A stretch of DNA of 64,000 nt, from positions 44,488,136-44,552,135 of the forward strand of contig OY759220.1 in NCBI GenBank assembly GCA_963662175.1. Direction: 5' to 3'. The translations under genes were made by a program, and so were the position numbers. Of the stretch, positions 10,478 through 20,934 are shown piece by piece. Position 1 is the first letter of the stretch, and the number at the start of each line of letters is the position of its first letter. The stretch is from Aradus depressus (taxonomy: Eukaryota > Arthropoda > Insecta > Hemiptera > Aradidae). The notes beneath the pieces were generated by a model that was given only the letters and a program-made list of their open reading frames with translations, was not told the origin of the DNA and ran no database searches.

Positions 10478-11255
10478 ACTTTCCCAACTATACGATGTAT
10501 AGGGGAAGTTATGTAATCGGTCAAAAATTCGATGTTGAGTTTTCAACGGAATTTCATGTTTTCTGAGTTCCAGGTTCCAAAAATGAAAAACAAATGTCTG
10601 TCTGTGTCTCAGTGTCTTTGTGAACAAGATAACTCCCGATAGAATGAAAGTATCAACACAAAATTTTATAAGGAATCCAGAACCCTTTAATGACAACACC
10701 TTTTGATTTTCAGTCAAATCGTTCAAGGGGAAGGGGGGATAAGAGGGGAGGCTTTACAAAAAAAAACGCAACCTACTCACTGAATGTATGGACACGAAAT
10801 TTTATATGTGTGACAAAAACCCCATAAGGTCAATACCTATCGATTTCCAGGGAAATCGACCGAATGGAAAGAAGGGGGATTAGAGAAGAGGCTCAACTCA
10901 GAAACTCCAATAACTGCCGATGTAGCGGACGTATCGACATGAAATTTCATATTTAAAGTCAAAACCCAATTAGGACATAACTTGTCAAATTTCAACGATA
11001 TCGGCTTAAGGAAAAGGGGGGTTCAGGGAAGGGGGCTCAATTCAAATACCCCAATAACTGCCGAGGTAATGGATGTATCGACACAAAATTTAGTATGAGG
11101 ATTTAGGAGCTCCTATATAAGTCAACCTTTGAATATTAGAAAACGGTCGACTGGTTTTGGCGGGGGGGGGGGGGGGGGGGCGATAAGTTAATTGATTAAT
11201 TCGGTCTGGGGAAGTATATTGCCGGTGATTGACCGACGAATTTTTTCTGTTTTTT
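10478..11255 (+). repeat. Family X, most complete copy (four internal units)
   Basis: The 5' hairpin (ACTTTCCCAACTATACGA, TGTATAGGGGAAGTTATG) is followed by four related units. Landmark ACAYRAAAT sites fall at 10655, 10791, 10936 and 11080, so the units are 136, 145 and 144 bp apart. Each unit includes an AACTGCCGATGTA-like block, a CGATTTTCAG-like block and a purine-rich AAGGGGGGATT block. A 20-bp G run is at 11161-11180. The copy ends GCCGGTGATTGACCGACG. No ORF is conserved between units. Confidence 0.85.
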
Positions 11256-11432
11256 CGTAAGAAAATTTAAGTGTGATGAGGTCGAAAAATCGTGACGGAG
11301 ATAAGGTCAGATCTGGATTCTGATTGTCGTACCCTCAAAACGTAAAGAAATTAGTTCTTCGGCATGGCGGATGAGCGTATCTGTGTGTCTCTGAAATTTT
11401 CTTCCGATTTAGATACTCCCCCCTATTCTTTC

Positions 11433-11702
11433 CCCTAAGTTTATTTTATCTGGGAGGTAAAATAAACTTAAGCACGCCTTCCTTAGGATGGGACGTTAAG
11501 CGATGGTCCCGAGCCTGCACGATGTCAGGTACTCGTTAAAGACCCTGCCCTAGGGGAATAAAAATTTAGGGTAGGCAAAATTTAGGACTCCCACTGTAGA
11601 GTCGGGCTCATGTACACCAGAGTGACGAAAGAGCACTCTGGTAGTAGGCGATATGACCTCGTAGTTAAAGCCCGGGCATGAGTCATAAAACCTAACTTAA
11701 CC
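11433..11702 (+). repeat. SINE family 1, 5'-truncated copy
   Basis: Lacks the tRNA head. Begins CCTAAGTTTATTTTATCTGG and runs through AGTAGGCGATATGACC to GCCCGGGCATGAGTCATA. Confidence 0.85.
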
Positions 11703-12849
11703 TATAAGCTATTTTAGCAAGAGTTGTCAAAAGTCATTCTGAATTAATTTCAACAAGTTGTAAGTAATAAGTGACCTGTAATAGTACATGTGAGTGTAAT
11801 AAAACCGAAATAAATGGTTCATTTTATGGAAGAGATGAGAGGGGGGGGCAACTTATTACAGGTACAGTTGTTATTGCTACTTGATAGTAACAGCTAGTTT
11901 TCACTGTTCCCTCGTCTCAGCTCCTTTGTTATCATACTTTCTGATAACAGACAAATGTTTTATAATGGCGTCTGCAGTGTTACTCTCTTTCCAAGCTTTT
12001 TTTCAGTAGTGATATTATTTATTTTATTTTTGATGTATCTTGTATAATTGACTGTTGCATTATTTAACTACCAATCTACGCTGATTGTAGGTTTGGTTTT
12101 CTCATGATACTTTTATAAGTGCCTAACACAACAATTATTTCAGTGAGTTAAAATAACATAGATTATTTGGAATGTTGTTTGTTCAACCTTACATCTATTT
12201 GAAATACTTTCTGTTATTTATTCATTCTTTATTTTTACTATTAGGTATTGTTATTACTAATCATATATCCAACTCTGAGAACTGATATCTGTTTATGTAC
12301 CTATCTAATTTATATACTATCTTGATGTATACATTTTTATGACATCCTATTATTATGTTATGGTTAAACAGAAATAATAATTATTATTAAACCCTCTTAG
12401 TTTTTTTTTACTGAAAGCCTGTAGATAATTAACAGTTCCACACATAAAACTTCATATCATAAAAATATTTATAACTCAAAAAACACAATGTGGTAGAGTA
12501 TTATATTATATACTCAACCTTATTATATAATAATTAATTACAAGTAAACAATGTAATAATAAAAATTTAATTACATAAATCTCCATGAAGTATTTTGGAA
12601 AAACTATTTGGTTTTCATATGATTCAGGTTAAACAAAGGTCTTAGAAGGGATTCTTAGCTTTCGAGTCTGTTCATTCCGCTCAATTTATTAGGGATTTGG
12701 AGTTAACCTAGGCAGAAATCAATCTGTTAAAATAAATAAAAACAAAGAATGGTTTTCACTATTATATTGTGTACCTACTTAATTCCACGGAAATATATAC
12801 AAAGTGTATCAGTTTCAGCATACATCGTCAGTACAAAGTTCAACAGTGA
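11703..12849. other. AT-rich DNA, no gene seen
   Basis: More than 1 kb without a supported ORF, splice-bounded exon or recognisable repeat. Long TTATTAT runs throughout. Confidence 0.5.
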
Positions 12850-13000
12850 TTTTTTTTTTTTTTTTTTTTTCTTTTCTTTATTTGCAATCTATATACATTT
12901 TATATAATGAGCAAATATGTTAACTCTATGCCTGAGTGTCTATGCCACATGTTGGGAGAGGTCAGCCAGCGCTGACACTCCCTAGATACTAGTTCAATGG

Positions 13001-15352
13001 TTAGTTTTCCCTTAGAAGATCTCGAGGCCACCTTCTATTCAGACGGCGAGGAAGATTGTCAGGATGGGATTGAGAGAATAGGACTTGTGCAAATGGGTTA
13101 GGATGGGATGAAAGTTTATTGTGGAAATTTAAGAATCGGGATTGGACGAGTTCTTGGACGGTTGGGATGTTTAGGTCTTCATGGAGTAATTTATTGGTGA
13201 CGTAGCAGGGAGCATTTAATATTCGAGGAAGGACTTTGGACTGGAAAGCTTGGATGCGGTTTATATTGGATTGTTTGGCTGTACCCCATAGTTCGAGGCC
13301 GTATGTCCATATTGGGCGTATTATAGTCTTGTAAATGGTCAGTTTGTTGGCAGTAGAAAGTTTTGATTTTGGTCCAAGTAGTCTACGTAGTAGTCCGTAA
13401 CGTCGATTCAACTCTTGTCTTTTAAGTCGTGTGTGTGGGTTCCACGTCAGTCGGCTGTCTAGGTAGAACCCGAGGTAACGCACCTGGTTAGAGGAAGGAA
13501 TTAGTACGTTGTTGATGGTGACGGGAGGGCACGTTTGATGGCGAAGTGTGAATGTAACCTGTACACATTTCTCTTCATTTAATTTTATCCGCCAGAGGTT
13601 ACACCATTTCTCGATTTCATCGAGTTGTTCCTGGAGAAGGAGAGAGGCTACGTTGGGATCAGGATTTGTAGACAAGACAGCAGTGTCGTCTGCGTAGGTG
13701 GTTATTAAGGTGTTTGGGTGGATAGGAAGGTCGGCAGTATATATGTTGTAGAGGATAGGGCCAAGGATGCTTCCTTGGGAGACACCGGCCCGAACAGGCA
13801 CGAGTTCTGAGTACTCCGAGCCTATGCGAACTTTGAAGTGACGATCATAAAGATAGGATTGGAGGATGAGGTAGTAGGTACTGGGAAGGAAGTGTTTCAG
13901 TTTGAAAAGCAGCCCGGGGTGCCAGACTCGATCAAAGGCTTGCGCCACGTCAAGAAAGGCACCTATGCAATACTGTTTGCATTCTAGAGCATTAGAAATG
14001 CAGTCGACAACCCGAAAACACTGTTGGATAGTGGAGTGTTGAGATCGAAACCCAAACTGGTGTTCGGGCAGTATGGAGTGGGATTCGAGGATAGGAATAA
14101 GGCGTTTTAATAGAAGTTTTTCTAGGACTTTTGACAATAGAGGGAGTAGACTTATGGGACGGTATGAGGAAACATTGGAGAGGTTTTTGTTGGGTTTAGG
14201 AATAACTGACATAATAGAATATTTCCATTGTATAGGAAAATGTGTGGTTCTCAGAATTGAGTTGTAAATAATGGATAGGAAAAGGATTGCTTTGCGCGGT
14301 AGGTTACGTAGGATTTTTCCTATTATAAGATCAAATCCAGGAGATTTTCTGATGGGGATGTTTTGGAGTTGAAATTCGACTTCAGAGGGATGAAAGACTT
14401 TAGGAGGTGGGGAAAGAGGTAAAGGACTGCTTAAGAATTTTTCAACTTGAGATGAGTGAGGGAGGTTAGAGTCTGGATGTGGAGTGAAAACATCGCGTAG
14501 GTGGGAAGCGAATAGTTGAGCTTTTTTGGTAAACTGATGTACTGCCTCATCTACCTCGTAAGGAGTTTTCAGGGATACATTTAAATTTATATTGGATTCT
14601 AAAGAGGATCTGAAAAGTTTCCAATTCACTGGACCAGGTGTTAGGGATGGTTTAGGTGGGACAGATAAAGGATGTATACCAATTTTGAGGAGGAAAGGGC
14701 TATGATCTGATGACAAGTCAGGAAATGAGACGGTTGAGGAAAAGAGGGCTCCCGTTCCAGATGCAACGAAGAAGTCAACGAGGTCTGGATTGCGATTAGG
14801 ATCAGTGGGCCAATAGGTGGGAGAACCAGAGGAGTAGAGGTCAAAGTGTTGGGTGTTTATAATATCGTTCAGGATTCGACCTCGGGAGTTGGGCACCCTA
14901 CTCCCCCATCGGTGGTGCTTCGCATTGAAATCACCACCAACGATAAAGCGAGAGCCCAGGGATCGGAATAGGGTGAGGAATTCGTGATGGGGAATGAGTT
15001 TACTGGGAGTACAATATACTGCCGAGATGTTGATGGGAAATGAAAGTAGTGATAGGGAAATTGTTGCAATTTGGAAGGATTCAGTAGCCTGTAAGGAGTA
15101 AAGATGATGGGATAAGGATTGTTTGATAAGGATGAGTGCGCCACCTCGGGCCCTATCTCCGGGGTAGTCAGATCTGTAGCTCCGGTATCCTGGGATATTG
15201 AAGTACAGGTTGGTCGTTAGGTGGGTTTCTGTTATAAGAGCAATGTCTATGTGTCTGTTAGTGAGCAGTATTTCAAGTTCTTGTCTGTGGGGTAGCAGCC
15301 CGATAGAATTCCATAGGAGGATCTGGAGAGGAAAGGAATTTAAAGGGATCAT
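13001..15352 (-). CDS. LINE ORF2: endonuclease and reverse transcriptase (Jockey clade)
   Basis: 783 residues. An apurinic-type endonuclease occupies roughly residues 1-220 (LLWNSIG, ALITETHL, GGDFNAKHHRWGS, SSDHSPF). The reverse transcriptase spans about 330-650: SYRPISLLPLLSKVLEKLL, QFGFRSQHST, motif A GAFLDVAQAFDRVW, GVSQGSILGP, and motif C TYADDTAVLS with YADD at about 553-556. The C-terminus lacks RNase H. The role is target-primed reverse transcription of the element RNA. The segment between endonuclease and polymerase is short: the frame passes from DEAVHQFT almost directly to KKAQLFASHLRDVF. Known Jockey proteins have roughly 90-100 more residues here, so I infer an in-frame deletion that may disable the protein despite the open frame. 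The start ATG overlaps the ORF1 stop, suggesting coupled re-initiation. Confidence 0.85.
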   Translation of the reverse strand: MIPLNSFPLQILLWNSIGLLPHRQELEILLTNRHIDIALITETHLTTNLYFNIPGYRSYRSDYPGDRARGGALILIKQSLSHHLYSLQATESFQIATISLSLLSFPINISAVYCTPSKLIPHHEFLTLFRSLGSRFIVGGDFNAKHHRWGSRVPNSRGRILNDIINTQHFDLYSSGSPTYWPTDPNRNPDLVDFFVASGTGALFSSTVSFPDLSSDHSPFLLKIGIHPLSVPPKPSLTPGPVNWKLFRSSLESNINLNVSLKTPYEVDEAVHQFTKKAQLFASHLRDVFTPHPDSNLPHSSQVEKFLSSPLPLSPPPKVFHPSEVEFQLQNIPIRKSPGFDLIIGKILRNLPRKAILFLSIIYNSILRTTHFPIQWKYSIMSVIPKPNKNLSNVSSYRPISLLPLLSKVLEKLLLKRLIPILESHSILPEHQFGFRSQHSTIQQCFRVVDCISNALECKQYCIGAFLDVAQAFDRVWHPGLLFKLKHFLPSTYYLILQSYLYDRHFKVRIGSEYSELVPVRAGVSQGSILGPILYNIYTADLPIHPNTLITTYADDTAVLSTNPDPNVASLLLQEQLDEIEKWCNLWRIKLNEEKCVQVTFTLRHQTCPPVTINNVLIPSSNQVRYLGFYLDSRLTWNPHTRLKRQELNRRYGLLRRLLGPKSKLSTANKLTIYKTIIRPIWTYGLELWGTAKQSNINRIQAFQSKVLPRILNAPCYVTNKLLHEDLNIPTVQELVQSRFLNFHNKLSSHPNPFAQVLFSQSHPDNLPRRLNRRWPRDLLREN

Positions 15353-16600
15353 CTTGAGGATTCGGGTATGAGTTTGGTGACAAGGATGCTTAACATGGAT
15401 ATTAATGGGGTGATTAAGGATTTGAAGTCATTGAGAAATGATGTCAGGTGATCGATGACGTCGGAGGATGGTGGATAGGAAGAGTGGGAAGTGGTCTGAG
15501 GATGTTGGGTGAAGCTGGCTGTAGGGGGCTGTGGAGGGGGCTGCGGGCGAGTTGGGGATACTACTTGGGAATAGGTTCTCTGAGTTATGGAAGGAAAGGC
15601 TTGTGTGGAGGTGGCCTTGGGACGACTGGAGACTGGAGTGGTGGCAGGCGCAGCTCTCTGGAGGCGGGGCGGCAGAACTGTGGCTGGCGGTGGGAAGGCT
15701 GCAGATGGAGGCAAGGGCGGTACCGACCTTTGCGGGGGCTTCATAGAGGCTTGCTTTCTTCTTTGCTGCTCTTGAAGATCCCGGTGTATCAGGCAGCCCC
15801 TGTAGTTAGCTGGATGGTCCCCACCGCAAAGGACACAGACCGCCGGGGCGACCCTATCTTTTTTCAAACAGCTGTTTGTGGTGTGGTCCCCCGCGCATTT
15901 CACACATCTGGGGGGATGGTGGCAGTAGCCGTGCGTTTGACCATAATCCTGGCACTTTGTGCACTGGGGGATCTCTTTTTTACGGTGTGGCTCCTCCACT
16001 TTGATTCTTGTGTATAGGAGGTATTGGAGCTTAAATATCTCCTTGCTCTTCTCCGCGATTGCCATGTCGACGAAGAAGAGTGGCAGGGGGGTTTTATATA
16101 TCGGATGACGTACGTTGTGCACGTTCTTGATGGTAAATCCATGTTTCTGGAAAAGCGCAGACTTTATTTCGTCCGGGGGAGTTGAGTGGTGGAGGCCGCG
16201 AATGACAACTCGGTACGACTTGTCTTCCCTCAGTTGGTAGCAGTGGAAGTCATCTTACACTTCTTCCAGGTGCCTGGCTATCTTCCTGAAGGTGTCGCTG
16301 TCCTTCGGGTAGACGACGAGGTCCTCAAGTCGGGATCGGCAGTTGAACGTTCCCTCTCCAGCCGTCTTGATGAGATATATTTTTGACGATGATGGGGGGT
16401 GGTTTGGATGACTGCGGCTGGTTGGCCGGGGACGCTGGTCTGGTTTGATGGGTGGTCGAGGGGGGCACCTCCACTTCCTCCTCGGAGCTCTCTTCTCCTA
16501 CTCTGGTGAGTTTCGTGTTTGGCGAGAGTGTTGTTTTCCCAGGAGAACGTTGTTCACTGAATGTACGCTTTCGCGTATTGGCTTCCACATCTGTCTCCAT
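15349..16600 (-). pseudogene. LINE ORF1 (gag-like, zinc knuckles), frameshifted
   Basis: Translation from the ATG at 16600 (METDVEANTRKR) stays open to 16325. A shift of frame, followed by an in-frame TAA near 16253, is needed to continue through YRVVIRGLHHSTPPDEIKSA and KHGFTIKNVHNVRHPI, a segment like the PRE_C2HC domain of Jockey gag proteins. From 16122 the frame is open again with three zinc knuckles (CTKCQDYGQTHGYC, CVKCAGDHTTNSC, CVLCGGDHPANYRGC) and a Pro-rich tail. The protein would bind element RNA. With one frameshift and one stop this copy cannot make it. Confidence 0.75.
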
Positions 16601-16640
16601 TTATTTATTTTAAAAAAAAAATTATTTTACAAAAAACAAA

Positions 16641-17199
16641 AAAAAAAAACATTGTCAATAAACAGAACAAAAAAATAATACTAGACTGTTAAAAATAAAA
16701 ACTTGGTATGGAGCGATGTATGGCACGTGTTGTTTTTAACCTTTTTCCGTATCAATGTTTTAAATAAGATAATAATAAAAATAAGAAATGAGAGGTTATA
16801 CCAGTAGTAAGTCCCCCACCTCTCCACCGTGAGCTTAGGTTGTAAAACTGAATCACTGTATGCCTTTAGGTTAACAATTAAATATTTGTTTATAATGAGA
16901 GAAAGGCTCGTTCAATTTTGACACAATTTCATACACAGTCAAAGTATAATTAACAAAATCTATCTGCAAATTTTCAATTCACAATTCACTGTAAAACACA
17001 ACTTTTAGCAAATCAGAATGAGACACTATGTTAACTGTCTCAGTGTTGGGACACCACTCAGAGATATTCAAGTTTGCCAAGTTGTTATAGTGTATGACTG
17101 CTTAGCGAACTTAATGTAAACATTGAACAGATGTTTTGCTTCTATTTATTTTATTAGCGAATCATTAAGTCGCAGACTGACATGAATTTTTTTTTACTC
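16641..17199. other. AT-rich DNA, no gene seen
   Basis: No supported exon, ORF or repeat boundary. Confidence 0.45.
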
Positions 17200-17300
17200 A
17201 TTATTGAGTTCAGAAAACACAAAATTCCAAGGAAAATTCAACATCGAATTTCAGGCCGATTATATAACTTCTCTATACAAAGTATAGCTGTGGAGTTTCG
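17200..17300 (-). repeat. Family X 5'-end fragment
   Basis: Minus strand: AGAAAACACAAAATTCCAAG, CCGATTATATAACTTCTC and the hairpin partner AAAGTATAGCTGTGG. Internal units are absent. Confidence 0.6.
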
Positions 17301-17611
17301 CACCTTCACTGTCGATTTATCATGTTGAACGACACATAAAACACATCATTGGGATAAAGACACTTCCGAAGAGTTTTTTGAAAAATTGTTATCCTAATTT
17401 TTATTAAATTGAAAAATGTGTCTACTTATTATAAATGAATCATGTATTATTATTATTATTTTTTTATACTCATATTTTTAAGTATTTAATTATTCAGTTT
17501 TTATTAATTCATTTTATTTTTTTTAATAGTTTTGTTATTAGTACTAATCATACGTGTGTTAGACTCAAGTAGTTATAAATCTAATCTATAAGCTATCTTA
17601 ATGTATAAATT

Positions 17612-17762
17612 GGTGACCGTGCGGGCTAGAGCGTAGGGCTTTGGTCCCATGGTCTCACTACGGTTTGCGGGTTCGAATCCCGTCCGGGAGTGAGATTTAT
17701 TTCGTAGATAGAACTCCCTCCCGGGGCCATGGATGTCGTAAATAACTAGATAAACAACACAT
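17612..17762 (+). repeat. tRNA-derived SINE, family 2, best copy
   Basis: Head GGTGACCGTGCGGGCTAGAG with box A-like GGCTAGAGCGTAGGG and a box B GGTTCGAATCC (17670-17680). The body GAGATTTATTTCGTAGATAG, CTCCCGGGGCCATGGATG and GTAAATAACTAGA is shared with the copy at 200-335. Unit length is about 150 bp. Confidence 0.8.
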
Positions 17763-18281
17763 TGACATGACTAATATTCACCGTACATAATGCCAAAAAA
17801 ATAAGAAAAAAAATGTATAAATTCTTTTGACGTACTCATCCTATTACCATTGGTTTAACGGAAACACATTTATTATTTTTATTTTTTATGTCTACCTTCT
17901 AAGGACGACGCTGAATTTAGGCCCCTCATTCCGAATATTAATCCCGAATCCTGATCAGGCCACGAAGTGGTCTTAATTTTTATTTAATTTCCACCAAAGT
18001 CTAACCAAATCTTATGTTAGCAGAAGTGACTTCAAATTTCATGTTCATTTCTACAATCGTTTCGAGCATTCGCAAAGTGCCAATCACAAATACACCAAAA
18101 GTAATCATTACGAAAGTGGTCAAAATGTATTCAATAGAGAACCTTGAGACGTCAAATTACGTTGAAAAAATAAAACATATATTTTTCATCTTTACTTATG
18201 GTTGACTATCATCGTTAGTTGTTGAAGCCTCTCTGCTGATATTTCTGTATTATTTTTTATTTTTTAATCTCGATGGTGTCT
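17763..18281. other. AT-rich DNA, no gene seen
   Basis: Nothing supported. The 63-codon plus frame at 18014-18205 has no recognisable motif. Confidence 0.4.
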
Positions 18282-18440
18282 GCACAGAATAGGTCTAACC
18301 GAAACCTCCAAGTGTAGAGGCATTGTGACGAGGTCGAGACTCTGGAACACATGATTATGAGTTGTAGCAAGTACCAAATAGAAAGATTAACAATGTTATC
18401 CACTATAGAGAAATTGGTTACACAGCCTTTTTGCTACACC
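18282..18440 (+). pseudogene. Tiny LINE relic (C-terminal zinc motif)
   Basis: Plus strand reads LHRIGLTETSKC and, after a one-base shift, HCDEVETLEHMIMSCSKYQ. This parallels LNRIGLSESSSCRHCGGYED and LEHIVMQCPHY at the end of the 1235-residue ORF2 at 27594-31301, so it is a scrap of a related RNase H-bearing LINE. Confidence 0.6.
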
Positions 18441-18681
18441 ACATTATTGACGTCAAATAACACTGACATATCGCTCACCGGCGGAAATAGTGGCACAACT
18501 CAAAAATAGGCCATGTACGACCAGAGCGCAGATAATAAAAATTAATCCCATTTTTATACGTGGAGAGCGCGAAGCCTCTATACGGCGAGAGCGCAATGGT
18601 TTTAATTAAGTTTTTAATTTGTTTTGAAGTTGCCCGTCTCGCCCGCCACAAAGGCCGCCACTGCAAAGGCCTACTGATTAC

Positions 18682-18885
18682 TCGGCCATCTCAATTTCCA
18701 TTGTTGTAAGCTGTCTAACAGCGATAATCATTCATCTAGGTACATAAATTCCTAGAACAAACATGAATAGAAATGTTACAAAATTTGGGGGCGTATTTGC
18801 CGGCGTTCCGCCGGCGGGACGATATATCTGCCCCTCCCGTCGTTCCTATATTTGAAGTAGTACAGGTTCTAGCTTTAACATACAG
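18682..18885. repeat. Internal fragment of family A within the 2.16-kb transposon
   Basis: Shares CAATTTCCATTGTTGTAAGC, CAGCGATAATCATTCATC, GGACGATATATCTGCCCC and GAAGTAGTACAGGTTCTAGC with the complement of 830-1030. Without the element A termini it was probably captured rather than transposed. Confidence 0.65.
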
Positions 18886-18951
18886 CGGTCTTATCTCAGC
18901 TTTAACATACAGCGGTCTTATCTTAGCTTTAACATACAGCGGTCTTATTGA
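18871..18951 (+). repeat. 27-bp x3 tandem repeat
   Basis: AGCTTTAACATACAGCGGTC followed by TTATCTC recurs at 18871, 18898 and 18925. It begins exactly where the captured family A piece ends. Confidence 0.85.
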
Positions 18952-19561
18952 TAATTAAAATCAGCTTTGTGCTCTCGCCGGCCAACGGCTTTGTTTGAAG
19001 TTCTGTGATAAAGAATTAATTAATTTGCCAATTTGCGCTCTCGTCGTATAGTGACTCTCATAATAAAAATCAGCTTTGCGCTCTCGCCGGCCAACCCCCA
19101 AAAATAGGTATCTTGGAGGAAATGAAGATTACTAGTCGCAGTAATTTACATTGATATAAATAACAATAATATCAACAAAAATTTTAAGTTTTGTTATGAT
19201 TACTGGTTTGTTTTCGTAGTCCTTATTGATCGATTATATTAAGTTCTACAATTTTCTTTTCAAAATGGCGAAATTTAATAGATGTGCCACTATTGATTAA
19301 ACTAATTTGAGTAGTTTTTAATAAAAACGTAAGTTGTGCCATTTGGATGAGATGGAAATAGTTTGTTTCATATGTTCCAAATAAAAACAGACGGTTCGTA
19401 TAGTTTTGCTTTATTTAGAAAAATACCATAGTAAAAAATAATACACAACAGTTCATGTTTTAGGCTTCAAACAAAGATTATAGAAGCTACTTGTTATGGT
19501 TATGAAAACTTATTCTAACCAATGTTTAAATTATTGTCCTTTTACTTCACAACTTAAACTA

Positions 19562-19912
19562 TCATAAAAATGGCTGTGACTTTTTTAAATTGCATTGGTT
19601 CGTAATAAATACATACATAAGGTCTTCGTATTTTTTTTTTGTGATTGGTATTGTGTTATTGTAAGCTCTCTTTAATTGGAAAGCAGGTAAAGGAGAAAGT
19701 GGTGTCCTTGTGCGTCTTTCGTTTATTTTGACTATCTTGAAATCAACATCCTTGAAAGAAGTTTTATAGAAAACACAGTCTATGTGCTCCTTCTCTACTC
19801 TGATTATGGTAGCATCACTGAGCTTGAAGTCTTCTCCCATAGAATTTTTGCTAAACTTGTGACAAGTTCGCTCAGCATTTAGACTCGAAAGTTGAAACCT
19901 CATTATTGTCAA
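19562..19912 (-). CDS. Unidentified ORF inside the 2.16-kb transposon
   Basis: 116 codons from ATG to stop on the minus strand. Includes DVDFKIVKINERRTRT and LSPLPAFQLKRAYNN; no family recognised. No catalytic motif, signal peptide or membrane segment is seen. Given its position it may be the remnant of a transposon-encoded protein, or a chance frame. Confidence 0.3.
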   Translation of the reverse strand: MTIMRFQLSSLNAERTCHKFSKNSMGEDFKLSDATIIRVEKEHIDCVFYKTSFKDVDFKIVKINERRTRTPLSPLPAFQLKRAYNNTIPITKKKYEDLMYVFITNQCNLKKSQPFL

Positions 19913-20642
19913 TGAGGTTTAGACTAGACACTTTCCATTTTGGTTCTTCATTACCAACCTTTTGCAACCTATTTTGATAAAATGGATTTTGTGAAATGAA
20001 TATTACAAGAATAATGCTAAAAATACCTTGATGTAAAATACATTATCTAACTCCTATAATTGATAACATCTTCTGACCCCGGCTATTGTAATCCATATTG
20101 AAAATAAACACACTGTCTTTATGCCACAACAAAAACAAATAAATAACAAAACACAGTCTAAACTGGCACAACTAAGAAAAAAAACCGAAATACAAAATCT
20201 ATACTGGCACAAGTAAGAAAAATAAACAGAACCCACCGTTTATAGTGATACATATAAGAAAAAAAAACAAAAAGGAAAGTCTATATTGGCATAACTCAAA
20301 ATGTGTCACTATTGCAGAAATAAATTGATGCTATTCACTGATGTTATACCGACACAATTCAGAAGGGCCACTATTGCGCACACACAAAGTAACGTCTCTT
20401 ACCAAAGTCAGAGGACACATTGGAAATGTGCCGGTTTTGCTGCAGCTTTTAAACGAAATTTGTGTAATGCCTTACCGACACATTCGCCACCCCGCGGAAA
20501 ATATGGGAACTACCTTTGTGCCAGTATTGTTGCAAGAAAGAGCATTAAATTCAAGTTTTGGTACAAGAATTAGTACGTCTTTTGCTATTTTTGAGATGTG
20601 CCACTATTGCCGCCGGTGAGCGATATATATTTCATATATATA

Positions 20643-20930
20643 TGAAAACTGACATTATTGCAGAGATATTGTGAAATAATTCAAATGAACTCGAAATAAA
20701 TAAAACTTGTTTATTTATGATATTGTCTAATTTCACCAACTATATTTACATGGGAGTACTTTCGGTATTTCTACCATCCTCAGCCAAAAGCATAAGAGAT
20801 AAGACTGTGATAAGTCTTATCTCTTATGCTTTTGGCTGAGGATGGTAGAAATACCGAAAGTACTCCCATGTAAATATAGTTGGTGAAATTAGACAATTTC
20901 ATAAATAAACAAGTTTTATTACTGACATAT
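20643..20930. mobile_element. Palindromic foldback element, family C, copy 1
   Basis: Arms of about 106 bp meet at 20810 and are nearly perfect complements (TACATGGGAGTACTTTCGGT, CCAAAAGCATAAGAGATAAG). The second copy, in opposite orientation, is at 59880-60170. The homology includes the outer block GACATTATTGCAGAGATATT. Non-coding. Confidence 0.8.
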
Positions 20931-20934
20931 ATGG

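Larger units (their letters stand above)
12850..16640 (-). mobile_element. Jockey-like LINE, near full length, ORF1 broken
   Basis: Orientation is minus, with poly(A) at the 12850-12873 T-run as the 3' end. ORF1 (gag-like) lies upstream and ORF2 (endonuclease and reverse transcriptase) downstream, with a 4-bp ATGA overlap at 15349-15352. The 3' UTR resembles that of the truncated copy at 8831-9330. There is no RNase H domain, which fits Jockey rather than the I group. I could not find a target-site duplication, and the 5' limit near 16640 is only approximate. Confidence 0.85.
18468..20626. mobile_element. 2.16-kb inverted-repeat DNA transposon with subterminal repeats
   Basis: Ends are inverted copies of ATCGCTCACCGGCGG, followed by AATAGTGGCACAACTCAAAA on the left and by the near-identical complement on the right (18468-18510 and 20585-20626). 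The right 450 bp contains at least eight degenerate copies of TGTGCCACTATTGC in both orientations, and a few occur at the left (18487, 19283, 19330). Subterminal repeats of this type bind transposase in hAT, P and CACTA-like elements. The only long frame inside (19562-19912, minus) is not recognisable. The left part holds a piece of family A and a 27-bp tandem repeat. Superfamily unknown. Confidence 0.7.

Noticed and set aside
15448..16017. 189-codon plus-strand ORF (and overlapping shorter ones)
   Set aside because: It is the antisense shadow of the Pro/Cys-rich part of LINE ORF1. No motif, and the minus strand explains the openness.
17612..17762. Possible genuine tRNA gene (box A and perfect box B)
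   Set aside because: The same head is joined to the same non-tRNA body at 200-335, and the cloverleaf is poor; a SINE explains both.
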